Below, piece after piece: positions 35,839 through 44,880 of a DNA stretch of 64,000 nucleotides; position 1 is the first letter of the stretch; each line of letters starts with the position of its first letter. Origin of the DNA: Aquimarina sp. MMG016. GTDB taxonomy: Bacteria; Bacteroidota; Bacteroidia; Flavobacteriales; Flavobacteriaceae. Where the stretch lies: contig NZ_JAGJEA010000006.1 in the NCBI RefSeq assembly GCF_018100805.1, positions 124,001 to 188,000 on the forward strand. The letters run 5' to 3'. Under the pieces are notes generated by a model that saw only the letters and a program-made list of their open reading frames with translations, was not told the origin of the DNA and made no database searches. The translations under genes were made by a program, and so were the position numbers.

Positions 35839-37131
35839 ATGCCGGATAATTTAGACGATATACAATTAAGAAGTGAAGAGGTCCAAGAAATATTAACTCG
35901 TGTACCACACTGGATGATTCGCTGGGGGAATGTGCTAATATTAGTTTTAGTATTAATGTTGCTATTTCTTTCCTGGTTAGTCAAGTATCCGGATGTTATC
36001 CCCGCAGAAGCTATGATCACTACACAAATCCCTCCTCAAAAAGAGTATGCCAGAGTTAGCGGAAAAATAGAGTCTATACTTGTTGAAGATGGACAAATAG
36101 TATCCAAAGCAACACCTCTGGCTATATTAGAAAACAATGCTAACTATCTTGATGTTTTTTCTCTTAAATCAATTATAGATACTATTCCTGTAAATAGCAA
36201 GTCTTTTAGTTTTCCTATTGAAAAGATTCCTTTATTATTTTTAGGAGATATTGAGACCGATTATGCCTTATTCGAAAATAGTTATTCAGAGTATCTCTTA
36301 AATAAAGAGTTAAAACCTTTTTTTAATGAAGCTATTGCCAATGAAGTATCTATTTCTGAATTAAATCGCAGATATCAAACCGCAAAGGCACAAAAGAACC
36401 TAAGAAGTACAGAACTAAAGATCAAAAAGAAAGATTTTGAGCGTCATAAGATACTTTATGAAAAAGGAAGTATTTCTCAGCAAGAATTTGACAACAAAGA
36501 ACTAGAGTATTTACAGGCCAAAAGTAGTTATGAAAATAATAATGTTACCCTTTCTCAGATAAAAGAAAACATTAGTAATGCAACAAAAACATCTAGAGGA
36601 ACTGAAATCAATAAACAAAAAGAAGATATAAATCTTCGCAAAAGAGTACTTCAGTCATTTGATCAGCTTAAGAAAAGCATCAAAGATTGGGAGCTACAAT
36701 ACGTGCTGAAATCCGATATGGAAGGTCGCGTTTCTTTTTTGAACTATAGAACCAAAAACCAATCAGTAACTGCAGGTGACGTAGTTTTTGTAATCATACC
36801 TGTAGAAGAGTCTTCTTATATTGCTAGAATCAAGGCTCCTTCTCAAAACTCAGGAAAAATTAAAATTGGTCAAACAGCTAACATAAAACTAGAGAATTTT
36901 CCGGATAATGAGTTCGGAACATTAAAAGGTGTTGTAAAACACATTTCCCTTTTTCCGGATAAAGATGGATTATATTTAATTGATGTCGCTTTACCTGAAA
37001 AGTTAATTACCTCTTACAACAAAGAAATCCCTTTTAAGCAAGAAATGAGAGGTATGGTAGAAATTATTACTGAAGACCTTCGTCTTATAGAACGCTTCTT
37101 CTATCAGTTTAGAACACTAATGGACAAATAA
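35839..37131 (+). CDS. HlyD-family membrane fusion protein
   Basis: Periplasmic adaptor linking the ABC exporter to an outer-membrane channel, 430 residues. N-terminal cytoplasmic tail, one membrane segment about 33-53 (NVLILVLVLMLLFLSWLV), a biotinyl/lipoyl-like half (RVSGKIESILVEDGQIVSKATPLA), a long coiled-coil hairpin about 150-280 and a C-terminal HlyD domain (SDMEGRVSFLNYRTKNQSVTAGD). The start at 35839 (MPDNLDD) is chosen because the upstream extension from 35791 is AT-rich and unlike the family. It functions with the upstream C39 exporter. Confidence 0.9.
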   Translation: MPDNLDDIQLRSEEVQEILTRVPHWMIRWGNVLILVLVLMLLFLSWLVKYPDVIPAEAMITTQIPPQKEYARVSGKIESILVEDGQIVSKATPLAILENNANYLDVFSLKSIIDTIPVNSKSFSFPIEKIPLLFLGDIETDYALFENSYSEYLLNKELKPFFNEAIANEVSISELNRRYQTAKAQKNLRSTELKIKKKDFERHKILYEKGSISQQEFDNKELEYLQAKSSYENNNVTLSQIKENISNATKTSRGTEINKQKEDINLRKRVLQSFDQLKKSIKDWELQYVLKSDMEGRVSFLNYRTKNQSVTAGDVVFVIIPVEESSYIARIKAPSQNSGKIKIGQTANIKLENFPDNEFGTLKGVVKHISLFPDKDGLYLIDVALPEKLITSYNKEIPFKQEMRGMVEIITEDLRLIERFFYQFRTLMDK

Positions 37132-37162
37132 GAAAGCTACTGTTTAGACTTTTTTTAAGAAC

Positions 37163-39139
37163 TCATGCAGCCTTGGGCAAGAAAACACAAAATGTACTTC
37201 CTTCTCCAGGCTTGCTTTCTACTTGTATTTTACCTTTATTTAGTTCCACTAATTCCTTACATATCCTAAGACCTAGACCGGTTCCTGTTTCATTTTGTGT
37301 ACCATCAGTTGTAAAGGTTTCTTCTGCAAAAAGTTTATCCAAGTGGTTAGGATCGATCCCAACGCCTGTATCTCTAAAACATATTTCGTAACCATCATCT
37401 CTTTCATTAGATTCCAGCGCAATACTATCACCAGGATTACAAAATTTTATTGCATTGGCAATTAAATTCTGTGCAACGATACCAAACATTGCTTTGTCTG
37501 CATAAATATTAGTTGGATTCAATTCATTAATTAATCGTATGTTTTTTTGAATTGCCTTGGTTTCAAAAAAGGTGAATTTATCAGAAATCACTTCATTAAT
37601 ATCAAAACTTGTAGGTTTTGCATTCAGTTCTTTTAATTGAGATTTTGACCAATTTAATAGGTTATTTAATAAAATAGACGTCTGATGTGTTCTGTTTGCT
37701 AATAACGGAATAATCTCTCTAAATTCTTCTTCAGACAATGCATTCTCTTTAAGGAGATTAAGACTACTATCCAATCCATGAATCTCATTTTTTAAGTCGT
37801 GCGAAATAATTGAAAACAGCTTGTTTTTGATTTGGTTGGATTCGTTCAATTGTTTTATTAGTCTTTTACGCTCATTTCTTGTTCTTATGATTAAAACTAA
37901 AAAAGTCAATATCACCAGAATAACTCCTAGTGCTGTATAGGTAATAACTCGATATCTAAGCAGTTTAGCTTCTGTTTCTTGTTCTCTCTTTTCTTGTTCA
38001 TCTATTAACCTCAAGTGCTCCAATTCTGCTTTATATCGTGCTTCTGCTCTTTCAATCTTTTTTGCAGATGCTTCCGATTTTCTTTGGTCAGAAAGTTTTT
38101 GGTATTCCTTTTGCCAGGTTAAAGCACCTAGAAGATTTCCACGAGCAGAGTCTAATTTAAAAGAAAATTGATAATTTTTTAATAATAAAGGTGTCGCTTG
38201 CAAGCTAGAAAACTTTTCTCTTGTAATTTTTAGTAATTCTTCTGCTTTTTTATAATTTTTTGATTCAATAGCAATTAGTCCTAGCTGTTGTTTAGCATTA
38301 ACAGATAAGATTTCGAAATTAGTTTGACTCGCCACACATAAAGTGGTGTCATAGTATTTCTTAGCTTTTTCGTAATTCTTATTATACAAAGCAACCTTGG
38401 CCATAATGCTATAGGATTGAGCAGTATTTCTAAGGTTATTCTCTTTTCTGTTTATTTCTATAGATTCTAATAATAAATCATGTGCTTTTTTAGATTTGTT
38501 GTTTTCAATATATAATAAAGCCAAATTATTCATAGTAACTCCTGTTCCTGTGGCTCCTAATTGTTTTTTAAGTGTTATAGATTTTTGGTAATATTCCTCT
38601 GCAGATTCTATTTTATTCAACCCTGCATAAATCATTGCTAAATTATTGTACATACCAGACACTGCTAAGCTGTCATTTAATCTTTCATAGTACATTTTAG
38701 CCTCTAAAAGATGATCAGCACTTTTTTCTAAATTTCCTTTGCTTTCTTCAATAATAAATCGATCATTGTTCAACATTGCTAAACCTCTAAGCTCATTTAT
38801 GTCTTTATAATACTTTTCTGCTATTTCATAATTTTTTTCTGCTTCAACAATTCTATTAGTACGATTGAGTATTCTACCCTTTTGTAAATAAACATCACCC
38901 AGCCCTCTTTGATAATTCAACTTATCGCCTGACTCAATAAGATTGTTTACCAATTTTTCTGCTCTATCGTATTGATTTTCTACAACTAATTCTTGTAAAT
39001 GATTTATAGCTTTGTTAAAAGTCAAAGTATCTTTTATGGTACTGTTATGTAGAAAATAATTATCAGAAAAATTATCTTGTGAGAAAACCAGGAAACCGGA
39101 AAACATCAATACCAATACTGTCAAAAAATTCCATTTCAT
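37163..39139 (-). CDS. TPR-containing membrane histidine kinase
   Basis: Sensor kinase of 658 residues. Signal peptide (about 1-20), at least five tetratricopeptide repeats in the extracytoplasmic half (about 40-310), coiled coil 355-395, membrane segment 399-418, HisKA domain with phospho-acceptor H447 (FSIISHDLKNEI) and HATPase with NLIANAIKFC, FRDTGVGID and GTGLGLRICKE. This TPR-kinase layout is common in Bacteroidota and the repeats probably bind a protein partner. No response regulator is adjacent. The gene is convergent with the exporter operon, 31 bases away. Confidence 0.92.
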   Translation of the reverse strand: MKWNFLTVLVLMFSGFLVFSQDNFSDNYFLHNSTIKDTLTFNKAINHLQELVVENQYDRAEKLVNNLIESGDKLNYQRGLGDVYLQKGRILNRTNRIVEAEKNYEIAEKYYKDINELRGLAMLNNDRFIIEESKGNLEKSADHLLEAKMYYERLNDSLAVSGMYNNLAMIYAGLNKIESAEEYYQKSITLKKQLGATGTGVTMNNLALLYIENNKSKKAHDLLLESIEINRKENNLRNTAQSYSIMAKVALYNKNYEKAKKYYDTTLCVASQTNFEILSVNAKQQLGLIAIESKNYKKAEELLKITREKFSSLQATPLLLKNYQFSFKLDSARGNLLGALTWQKEYQKLSDQRKSEASAKKIERAEARYKAELEHLRLIDEQEKREQETEAKLLRYRVITYTALGVILVILTFLVLIIRTRNERKRLIKQLNESNQIKNKLFSIISHDLKNEIHGLDSSLNLLKENALSEEEFREIIPLLANRTHQTSILLNNLLNWSKSQLKELNAKPTSFDINEVISDKFTFFETKAIQKNIRLINELNPTNIYADKAMFGIVAQNLIANAIKFCNPGDSIALESNERDDGYEICFRDTGVGIDPNHLDKLFAEETFTTDGTQNETGTGLGLRICKELVELNKGKIQVESKPGEGSTFCVFLPKAA

Positions 39140-39244
39140 ACTCTTTGTTTTTGGGGCGTTAATCAGTCAAAAAACTAATTTAATCCTCAAAATACTTATT
39201 TTTTTTAAATTTAAACAAATTTAGTAATATTATTCTTACAAATA

Positions 39245-39265
39245 TTTTACGGTTTTACCGTAAAA
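39245..39265. promoter_or_regulatory. Palindrome upstream of the TPR-kinase gene
   Basis: TTTTACGGT (39245-39253) and ACCGTAAAA (39257-39265): 9-bp perfect arms with a 3-base spacer, 106 bases upstream of the kinase start. It could be an operator; the spacer is short for an RNA hairpin. No second copy was noticed in the window. Confidence 0.5.
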
Positions 39266-39282
39266 ACATGTTAATACAAGTA

Positions 39283-39316
39283 AAAACCTCTTCAAATTGA
39301 TTTTTGAAGAGGTTTT
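39283..39316 (-). terminator. Intrinsic terminator after the DUF885 gene
   Basis: AAAACCTCTTCAAA (39283-39296) / TTTGAAGAGGTTTT (39303-39316), 14-bp stem with a 6-base loop, T-rich tail on both strands. It lies 62 bases past the stop of the minus-strand DUF885 gene. Confidence 0.88.
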
Positions 39317-39377
39317 CATACTAAGAAGTTAACCTTAAAGTTATTAAGGTTTATGATGTATATTGTAAGTTTTGATT

Positions 39378-41219
39378 TTATTTAGAAGTTACCCAAGCAT
39401 CAACTAATTCTTCTAAGACATTAAGCGGTACAGCTCCATTAGTTAATACTACGTCATGAAATTCTCTAATATCAAATTTATCGCCGAGCTTTTTCCTGGC
39501 ATTTTCTCGTAATTCCAAAATTTTATTCATCCCGATCTTATAAGCAGTTGCCTGACTTGGCATTACAATATGTCGTTCTACCATTTTCACTGCATCACTT
39601 TCTGCGTTTGGGGTATTGTCTGTATAATATTTGATACCTTCTTCTCTAGTCCATTTTTTAGCATGAATTCCTGTATCTACTACTAATCTACAAGCTCTCC
39701 ATAATTCCATAGCTAACCTACCAAAGTCAGAATACGGGTCACTATACATTCCAATTTCTTTTGGTAATAATTCATTATACAAACCCCATCCTTCTACATA
39801 GGCAGTATAACCGCCAAATTTTCTGAATTTTGGAATATCCTGTAACTCCTGAGCAATAGAAATCTGCATATGATGCCCTGGTATACCTTCATGATATGCC
39901 AAAGCCTCCATTTGATACTTTGGCATAGCTTCCATATCATATAAGTTAGCATAATATGTTCCTGGTCTTGATCCGTCAGGAGTACCTCTTTGATAAAAAG
40001 CTTTTCCTGCACTTTTTTCTCTAAAAGCCTCTACAGCTTTTACATCAATATCAGCTTTTGGTTTAGTAATAAATAACTCATCCATTCTGGATTTCATAGT
40101 ATTAATTAACCCTACGGCTTGTTCCAGATATGCTTTTTTACCGGCTTCATTATTAGCGAAATAGAATTGCTTATCTTCTTTCATATACTTAAAGAAATCT
40201 TGTAAAGTTCCTTCGTACTTCACTTGTTTCATGATATCCCTCATTTCCTTATGTATGCGCTCTACTTCTTTTAAACCAAGCTCATGAATCTGATCTGCAG
40301 TCATATCAGTTGTAGTAGTTCGTTTAAGTGCATTATTGTAAAAAGCTTCTCCCTTTGGAAACTTCCATGCACCATCATCTGTAGTAGCTCTTTGTTGTTG
40401 ATCTTCCAACAAGGATATCAAATTTTCAAAAGCAGGTTTTACCCCTAGCACCATAGCCTTTTCTGCATCAAGAATTAATTGGTCTTTTTCTTCTTCAGAG
40501 AGTTGAATTTTCTCTAGTTTTCCCTTAAAATCAGCCAACAAAGTACTTACTTCATTAGATCTTTCATAAGGCCTTCCTTTTATAATATTACGGCTATCGT
40601 CAAGAACTTTTGCAAAAACAAACTTAGGAGGAAGGATTCCATTCTTTTCTCTCATCTTCATATTATCAATGGCCTGAGCAAACATTTCATCCATACCGTC
40701 TAATCTAGAGATATAAGCTTCTGCATCGCTTTTATCCTCTATTCTATGCATATTGATCAAAAAAGCGGGGATTTCCGCTTGTAATCCGTGCATTTGATTT
40801 ACTGGATAGTTGTAGAATCGATATTGAAAATCTTCTATTTCATTTTCCAGATCTTGTTTCATTAATTTATAACTCAATACTGTAGCTTCATTTAGCTTTG
40901 AGACATCAACGGAATCTTTTAGATATCCTAAACGTTTTTTAGCTTTCTCTAAGTCTTCTGCTTCTTTTTTAGAAGATATATCATCCCACTTACCATAATC
41001 TTTTGTTTTAACACCCAAATAGGTTTGCATCATTGGTGATTCAGACACTTCTTCCTGAAATTGTGCCTCAAACCAATCATTTAGTTTTTTGGAATGTTCC
41101 TCAATCACTTCTTCTACAGAAGCAACATCGTTTTTTTCCGGTTCTTTACTTTCTTGCTTACAACTATTTAACACAAAAAACGAAGAAAGAAATAACACAC
41201 TGATTTTTGATTTGTTCAT
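39378..41219 (-). CDS. DUF885 family metallopeptidase-like lipoprotein
   Basis: Secreted lipoprotein of 613 residues with lipobox LNSC (Cys20). The DUF885 family covers the whole mature part. Its hallmark EALAYHEGIPGHHMQI, near residue 440, provides two His as likely zinc ligands, as in HExxH-type peptidases. YVEGWGLYNE further on is also conserved. The probable role is peptide hydrolysis in the periplasm or on the surface, but no substrate is established. It follows the CocE/NonD hydrolase gene by 20 bases and is probably cotranscribed with it. Confidence 0.88.
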   Translation of the reverse strand: MNKSKISVLFLSSFFVLNSCKQESKEPEKNDVASVEEVIEEHSKKLNDWFEAQFQEEVSESPMMQTYLGVKTKDYGKWDDISSKKEAEDLEKAKKRLGYLKDSVDVSKLNEATVLSYKLMKQDLENEIEDFQYRFYNYPVNQMHGLQAEIPAFLINMHRIEDKSDAEAYISRLDGMDEMFAQAIDNMKMREKNGILPPKFVFAKVLDDSRNIIKGRPYERSNEVSTLLADFKGKLEKIQLSEEEKDQLILDAEKAMVLGVKPAFENLISLLEDQQQRATTDDGAWKFPKGEAFYNNALKRTTTTDMTADQIHELGLKEVERIHKEMRDIMKQVKYEGTLQDFFKYMKEDKQFYFANNEAGKKAYLEQAVGLINTMKSRMDELFITKPKADIDVKAVEAFREKSAGKAFYQRGTPDGSRPGTYYANLYDMEAMPKYQMEALAYHEGIPGHHMQISIAQELQDIPKFRKFGGYTAYVEGWGLYNELLPKEIGMYSDPYSDFGRLAMELWRACRLVVDTGIHAKKWTREEGIKYYTDNTPNAESDAVKMVERHIVMPSQATAYKIGMNKILELRENARKKLGDKFDIREFHDVVLTNGAVPLNVLEELVDAWVTSK

Positions 41220-41239
41220 GGTGATTATATTAGGGTTAG

Positions 41240-43132
41240 TTATTTTAGTACAGAAACTTCTATTGCAGAATCATGATATACTTTATGTGTCTGTTTCGTA
41301 AAATCAGAAGCCTCAGCCTTAAAAATATTAGGCACATAAGTCTGTGGATTTAAGTCTATCAAAGGAAACCAAGTACTCTGTACCTGAATATGAATTTTAT
41401 GTCCTTTCTTAAAGGTATGATGAACATCTTGAAGTTTTATATTCACATCCGTTTTTTGGTTAGCTATAAAAGGCTCTGGGTTACTGAAACTATTTCTAAA
41501 ACGCCCTCTCATCACCTCACTGCGTACCATCATATGATAATTAGCCATTTTAAGGTATTTCTGAGTCTCTTCTGTGTCTTCAATATCATTAGGATACACA
41601 TCTATTAGTTTAACCGCCCAATCAGCATCCGTTCCTGTGGTAGCAACTTTTAGTTTTGCCAATATTTCTCCGGATAATGTAACATCTTCGGTTAATACCG
41701 GAGTTTCAAAAACCAAAACATCAGGGCGACGGGCAGCAAATCGCTGATCATCTGTCATATATTTTCTTGGAGTGAATACCATTTTGATATCTTCTGAGTA
41801 CGGAACCGGTTTTTTAGGGTCACTAATAAATTCTGAAGTTCCGGTTCCTGCTTTTTCAGATAATTCTTCATTAGCAGATAAATAGAATGTTTTTTTCTGA
41901 ATATTCTTTGGAGGCCAATTTTCATAAGAATTCCACTCTTTTTTACCCGTATCAAAAATCTGAATTTCTGGTAATCCAGTTTCGTCTCCTTCTCCTTTTA
42001 AGAAATGATTAAAAAATTTGGTTTCTACGTTCTTCTGAAAGTTCAAAGAAATATCATCTCCAAAATATACATTTCCAATTGCTTGACGCTTCTTAGTACG
42101 TGCCCAATCTCCATGACTCCAGGGGCCAAAAACCATAATATTATAATTATTGCTTTTATTTTCTATATTTTCATACGTTTCGAATGGGCCATATAAATCC
42201 TCTGCATCAAACAACCCTCCGACAGTCATCACGGCGGGTTTGATATCTTTTAGATGTTGAATAATTCCTCTACTCTGCCAAAATTCATCATAATTAGGGT
42301 GCTCCTTAAGCTGCGTCCAGAACACATTATCCTCTTTATAATATTGGTCCAAATTACTTAAAGGCCCCACATCCAAAAAGAATTGGTATTGATCCTTACT
42401 CCCCAATTCAGGAAAAGTATACCAACTTTCAGAAACGGGTTCTGTCTTTTCATAACCAAAAACGGCTGTTGCTCTCCAATAACTTAACAAATATGCTCCG
42501 TTATGATGAAAATCATCAAAAAAGAAATCTCCAATACAAGCTTGTGGCGAAACTGCTTTTAACGCCGGATGTGAATCCAATAGTGAATATGTAGCATAAA
42601 AACCAGGATATGAAATCCCCCACACTCCAACATTTCCATTATTATTCTCCACATTTTTAACTAACCAATCAATAGTATCATAGGTATCACTAGCTTCATC
42701 AAATTGTTTTTCTGTCTTATTAGGAATATAAGCTCTCATATTATCATATACACCTTCACTCATCCATCGACCACGAACATCTTGATAAACTATAATATTA
42801 CCTTCTTTCATTAAAAATTCATTCGGACCAATTTTTGATCGAAACTGATTTACTCCATAGGGTCTTGAACTATAAGGGGTACGATTCATTAATATGGGAT
42901 ATTTCTTTGAAGTATCTTTTGGTGAATAGATAGTAGTATGAAGCTTTGTTCCATCCCGCATTACAATATCTACTTCTTGTTTATTATAATATTCTTTTAC
43001 ATCATAAGAATCTTCTACAATAGTTTCTTTTGTTTCTTTTTTAGTTTCTAGTTCAGTAGTTTTTTTTGTACAAGAAAAAACAAAAAGAGTAAGGAATGAA
43101 AAAGACAACAATAGTATTCTGATTGATCGCAT
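41240..43132 (-). CDS. CocE/NonD-family hydrolase (X-Pro dipeptidyl-peptidase S15-like) lipoprotein
   Basis: Serine hydrolase of 630 residues. The lipobox is FSC with Cys about 21. Alpha/beta-hydrolase domain about 50-330 with nucleophile motif GISYPG, acid in GGLFDAEDLYGP and His in GPWSHGDWAR. The C-terminal jelly-roll domain (X-Pro dipeptidyl-peptidase C-terminal type) starts near residue 400. The family includes glutaryl-7-ACA acylases, cocaine esterase and X-Pro dipeptidyl peptidases, so the substrate is open; pairing with a DUF885 protein favours peptides. It is the first gene of a two-gene unit. Confidence 0.9.
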   Translation of the reverse strand: MRSIRILLLSFSFLTLFVFSCTKKTTELETKKETKETIVEDSYDVKEYYNKQEVDIVMRDGTKLHTTIYSPKDTSKKYPILMNRTPYSSRPYGVNQFRSKIGPNEFLMKEGNIIVYQDVRGRWMSEGVYDNMRAYIPNKTEKQFDEASDTYDTIDWLVKNVENNNGNVGVWGISYPGFYATYSLLDSHPALKAVSPQACIGDFFFDDFHHNGAYLLSYWRATAVFGYEKTEPVSESWYTFPELGSKDQYQFFLDVGPLSNLDQYYKEDNVFWTQLKEHPNYDEFWQSRGIIQHLKDIKPAVMTVGGLFDAEDLYGPFETYENIENKSNNYNIMVFGPWSHGDWARTKKRQAIGNVYFGDDISLNFQKNVETKFFNHFLKGEGDETGLPEIQIFDTGKKEWNSYENWPPKNIQKKTFYLSANEELSEKAGTGTSEFISDPKKPVPYSEDIKMVFTPRKYMTDDQRFAARRPDVLVFETPVLTEDVTLSGEILAKLKVATTGTDADWAVKLIDVYPNDIEDTEETQKYLKMANYHMMVRSEVMRGRFRNSFSNPEPFIANQKTDVNIKLQDVHHTFKKGHKIHIQVQSTWFPLIDLNPQTYVPNIFKAEASDFTKQTHKVYHDSAIEVSVLK

Positions 43133-43227
43133 TGGTTTGAATTTAGTTTGTGCTGAAGATAAAAAATTGGATTCTCGAGTATTATAGTTTTAAGGAGATT
43201 TTAACAACTCAAAACATAGGTAAAAAG

Positions 43228-43262
43228 AAACCTGTCCGGTTCTTTATAACCGACAGGTTTTC
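43228..43262 (-). terminator. Intrinsic terminator after the SDR gene
   Basis: AAACCTGTCCGGTT (43228-43241) pairs with AACCGACAGGTTT (43248-43260) with one bulged base. A-rich sequence upstream provides the U-tail on the minus strand. Confidence 0.85.
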
Positions 43263-43286
43263 TACAAAATCAAAAAACAAATCTAA

Positions 43287-44069
43287 TTAATTAGCCTTAT
43301 CCTGAACACTTCTGGTAATCTTAGTAACCATATTTCTTGGCATAAAACGAACAGAGTTTGCTAATATCCTATTCATAACTCCATGAATGGCAACAGTTTT
43401 TCCTTTCATCATGGCTTTATAACCGTATTGTGCTACTTCTGCTGATGGCGGCAGTTTTTTCCCTTTTACCAGTTTACTCTCCTCCATCTCAGCAACAGAT
43501 TGAAAACCACTTTCAGTAGCTCCCGGGCATAATGCTGTAACCGTAATTCCTTTGCCTTTTACCTCATTGGCTATGGCCTCAGAAAAATGTAATACAAAAG
43601 CTTTGGTTGCATAGTATACTGCCATCGTCGGTCCAGGTTGAAAAGCTGCAGTAGAAGCTACGTTCATTATCCTACCACTATTACGTTTAACCATTTCTTT
43701 TAGGTATAGTTTGGTGAATTGTGTAAGAGCAGTAATATTAAGCTCAATCATTTTATGTTCCTTCTCCCAATTGGTCTCGGAGAACATTCCGAAGTCTCCA
43801 AAACCGGCATTATTAATCAAATAATCAACCGGTATTGCTTTATGAATCGTTTCATCAAAAACTTCCTGAGCAGCGTTGGGTAATGAAAGATCTTTAGCTA
43901 TTACCAACACATTTATGTTATGCTTGCTTTCTAATTCTACCTTCAATTCTTCAAGCTTAACTTGATTCCTGGCTACCAAAACCAGGTTATCACCTTTGGC
44001 AGCGTGTACTTTAGCTAATTCTAGTCCAATACCACTAGACGCTCCTGTAATTAATGCTGTTTTTCTCAT
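43287..44069 (-). CDS. Short-chain dehydrogenase/reductase (SDR)
   Basis: NAD(P)-dependent oxidoreductase of 260 residues. Nucleotide-binding TGASSGIGLELA (TGxxxGxG), NNAG at about 86-89, catalytic S139, Y152 and K156 (YYATK). The LVLVARN segment with Arg near 34 suggests NADP(H). The C-terminal FMPRNMVTKITRSVQDK resembles the DltE/YqjQ-type SDRs that reduce fatty or short-chain carbonyls; the substrate is unknown. A TetR gene lies upstream with 48 bases between, and both are under matching operators, so the SDR is a direct target of that repressor. Confidence 0.9.
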   Translation of the reverse strand: MRKTALITGASSGIGLELAKVHAAKGDNLVLVARNQVKLEELKVELESKHNINVLVIAKDLSLPNAAQEVFDETIHKAIPVDYLINNAGFGDFGMFSETNWEKEHKMIELNITALTQFTKLYLKEMVKRNSGRIMNVASTAAFQPGPTMAVYYATKAFVLHFSEAIANEVKGKGITVTALCPGATESGFQSVAEMEESKLVKGKKLPPSAEVAQYGYKAMMKGKTVAIHGVMNRILANSVRFMPRNMVTKITRSVQDKAN

Positions 44070-44085
44070 TTCAAAATTATTTTAG

Positions 44086-44099
44086 TGAATTTTTATTCA
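44086..44099. promoter_or_regulatory. TetR operator copy between the TetR and SDR genes
   Basis: TGAAT-TTTT-ATTCA, a 5-4-5 palindrome identical over 14 bases to the copy at 44721-44734. It starts 17 bases upstream of the SDR start. Confidence 0.7.
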
Positions 44100-44117
44100 T
44101 TTAAAAGTTAAAAAAAA

Positions 44118-44693
44118 TTATTTCCTAATACTATTCCATGCCATGGTAAAGCAAGTATGCATATCATTTTTCTGAAGTTCTATAGCTCCCTTTACAACCA
44201 TTTTTACAATTTCATGAATTGAACCTTGTAAGTATGCCTTAAGAATCTCCATATCTACATCCTTTATTACTCCTTGTTTTTGTCCATCAATAAGAAACTG
44301 ATTCAATGCTTCAAAATAAGATTCCGTAACAGAAATATTAACTTCAGAAATAAATCCGCTATAGATAAATTGCTCCACAAACATCATCTTTTCCGGATGT
44401 TTCAAACAATATCCAAAATACCCATACCACATTGCTTTAAAGGTATCGTAGAAAGTATCTTTGAGGTATTCAGGGTTGATAATAGCTCGCGAAATCTCTT
44501 TTTTAGTATTCACGTATACGTCATTGATCAATTCTTCTTTACTTTTATAGTATACGTACAATGTACCTGTTGCAACACCAGATTTCTTAGCTACCTCAGC
44601 CATTTTTAAACCAGAAAAACCAGTTTTGGTAATTAGTTCTATGGTAGCTTTATGAATAGCTTCTACTTTATTTTGATCTTTTAATTTTGGCAT
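44118..44693 (-). CDS. TetR-family transcription repressor
   Basis: Repressor of 191 residues from the ATG at 44693. The HTH is in residues about 12-55 (ATIELITKTGFSGLKMAEVAKKSGVATGTLYVYYKSKEELI shortened to its ends ATIELI and SKEELI); the C-terminal helices form a ligand pocket. The upstream in-frame start at 44735 is rejected because it would put an operator inside the coding region. Three copies of TGAAT-N4-ATTCA flank it, so it probably represses itself and the SDR gene. The ligand is unknown. Confidence 0.9.
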   Translation of the reverse strand: MPKLKDQNKVEAIHKATIELITKTGFSGLKMAEVAKKSGVATGTLYVYYKSKEELINDVYVNTKKEISRAIINPEYLKDTFYDTFKAMWYGYFGYCLKHPEKMMFVEQFIYSGFISEVNISVTESYFEALNQFLIDGQKQGVIKDVDMEILKAYLQGSIHEIVKMVVKGAIELQKNDMHTCFTMAWNSIRK

Positions 44694-44720
44694 TATTCTA
44701 AAATTCCATACAAACATAAG

Positions 44721-44760
44721 TGAATTTTTATTCAATTAAGAATAAATGAATATTTATTCA
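44721..44760. promoter_or_regulatory. Two TetR operator copies upstream of the TetR gene
   Basis: TGAAT-TTTT-ATTCA at 44721-44734 and TGAAT-ATTT-ATTCA at 44747-44760, 26 bases centre to centre. Together with 44086-44099 they form a consistent set of three palindromes around one regulator gene. Confidence 0.75.
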
Positions 44761-44795
44761 CTATAAACTTATAAATATCATTTATAAATAACAAA

Positions 44796-44822
44796 AAAGC
44801 CCTTGACCTGTGGTCAAAGGCT
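44796..44822 (-). terminator. Intrinsic terminator after the lamin-tail/spondin gene
   Basis: AAGCCCTTGACC and GGTCAAAGGCTT form a stem with one C/A mismatch and a 3-base loop. The A-run at 44792-44798 gives the U-tail on the minus strand. Confidence 0.85.
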
Positions 44823-44880
44823 TACATCTATCACTTATAAAATCTATATCATTATAGAAAAATAGCTATTAAGTTAGGTA

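Noticed and set aside
44274-44609. A 111-codon plus-strand frame inside the TetR gene
   Set aside because: Antisense to the TetR HTH and ligand domain; composition (Phe/His/Arg) is typical of a shadow frame.
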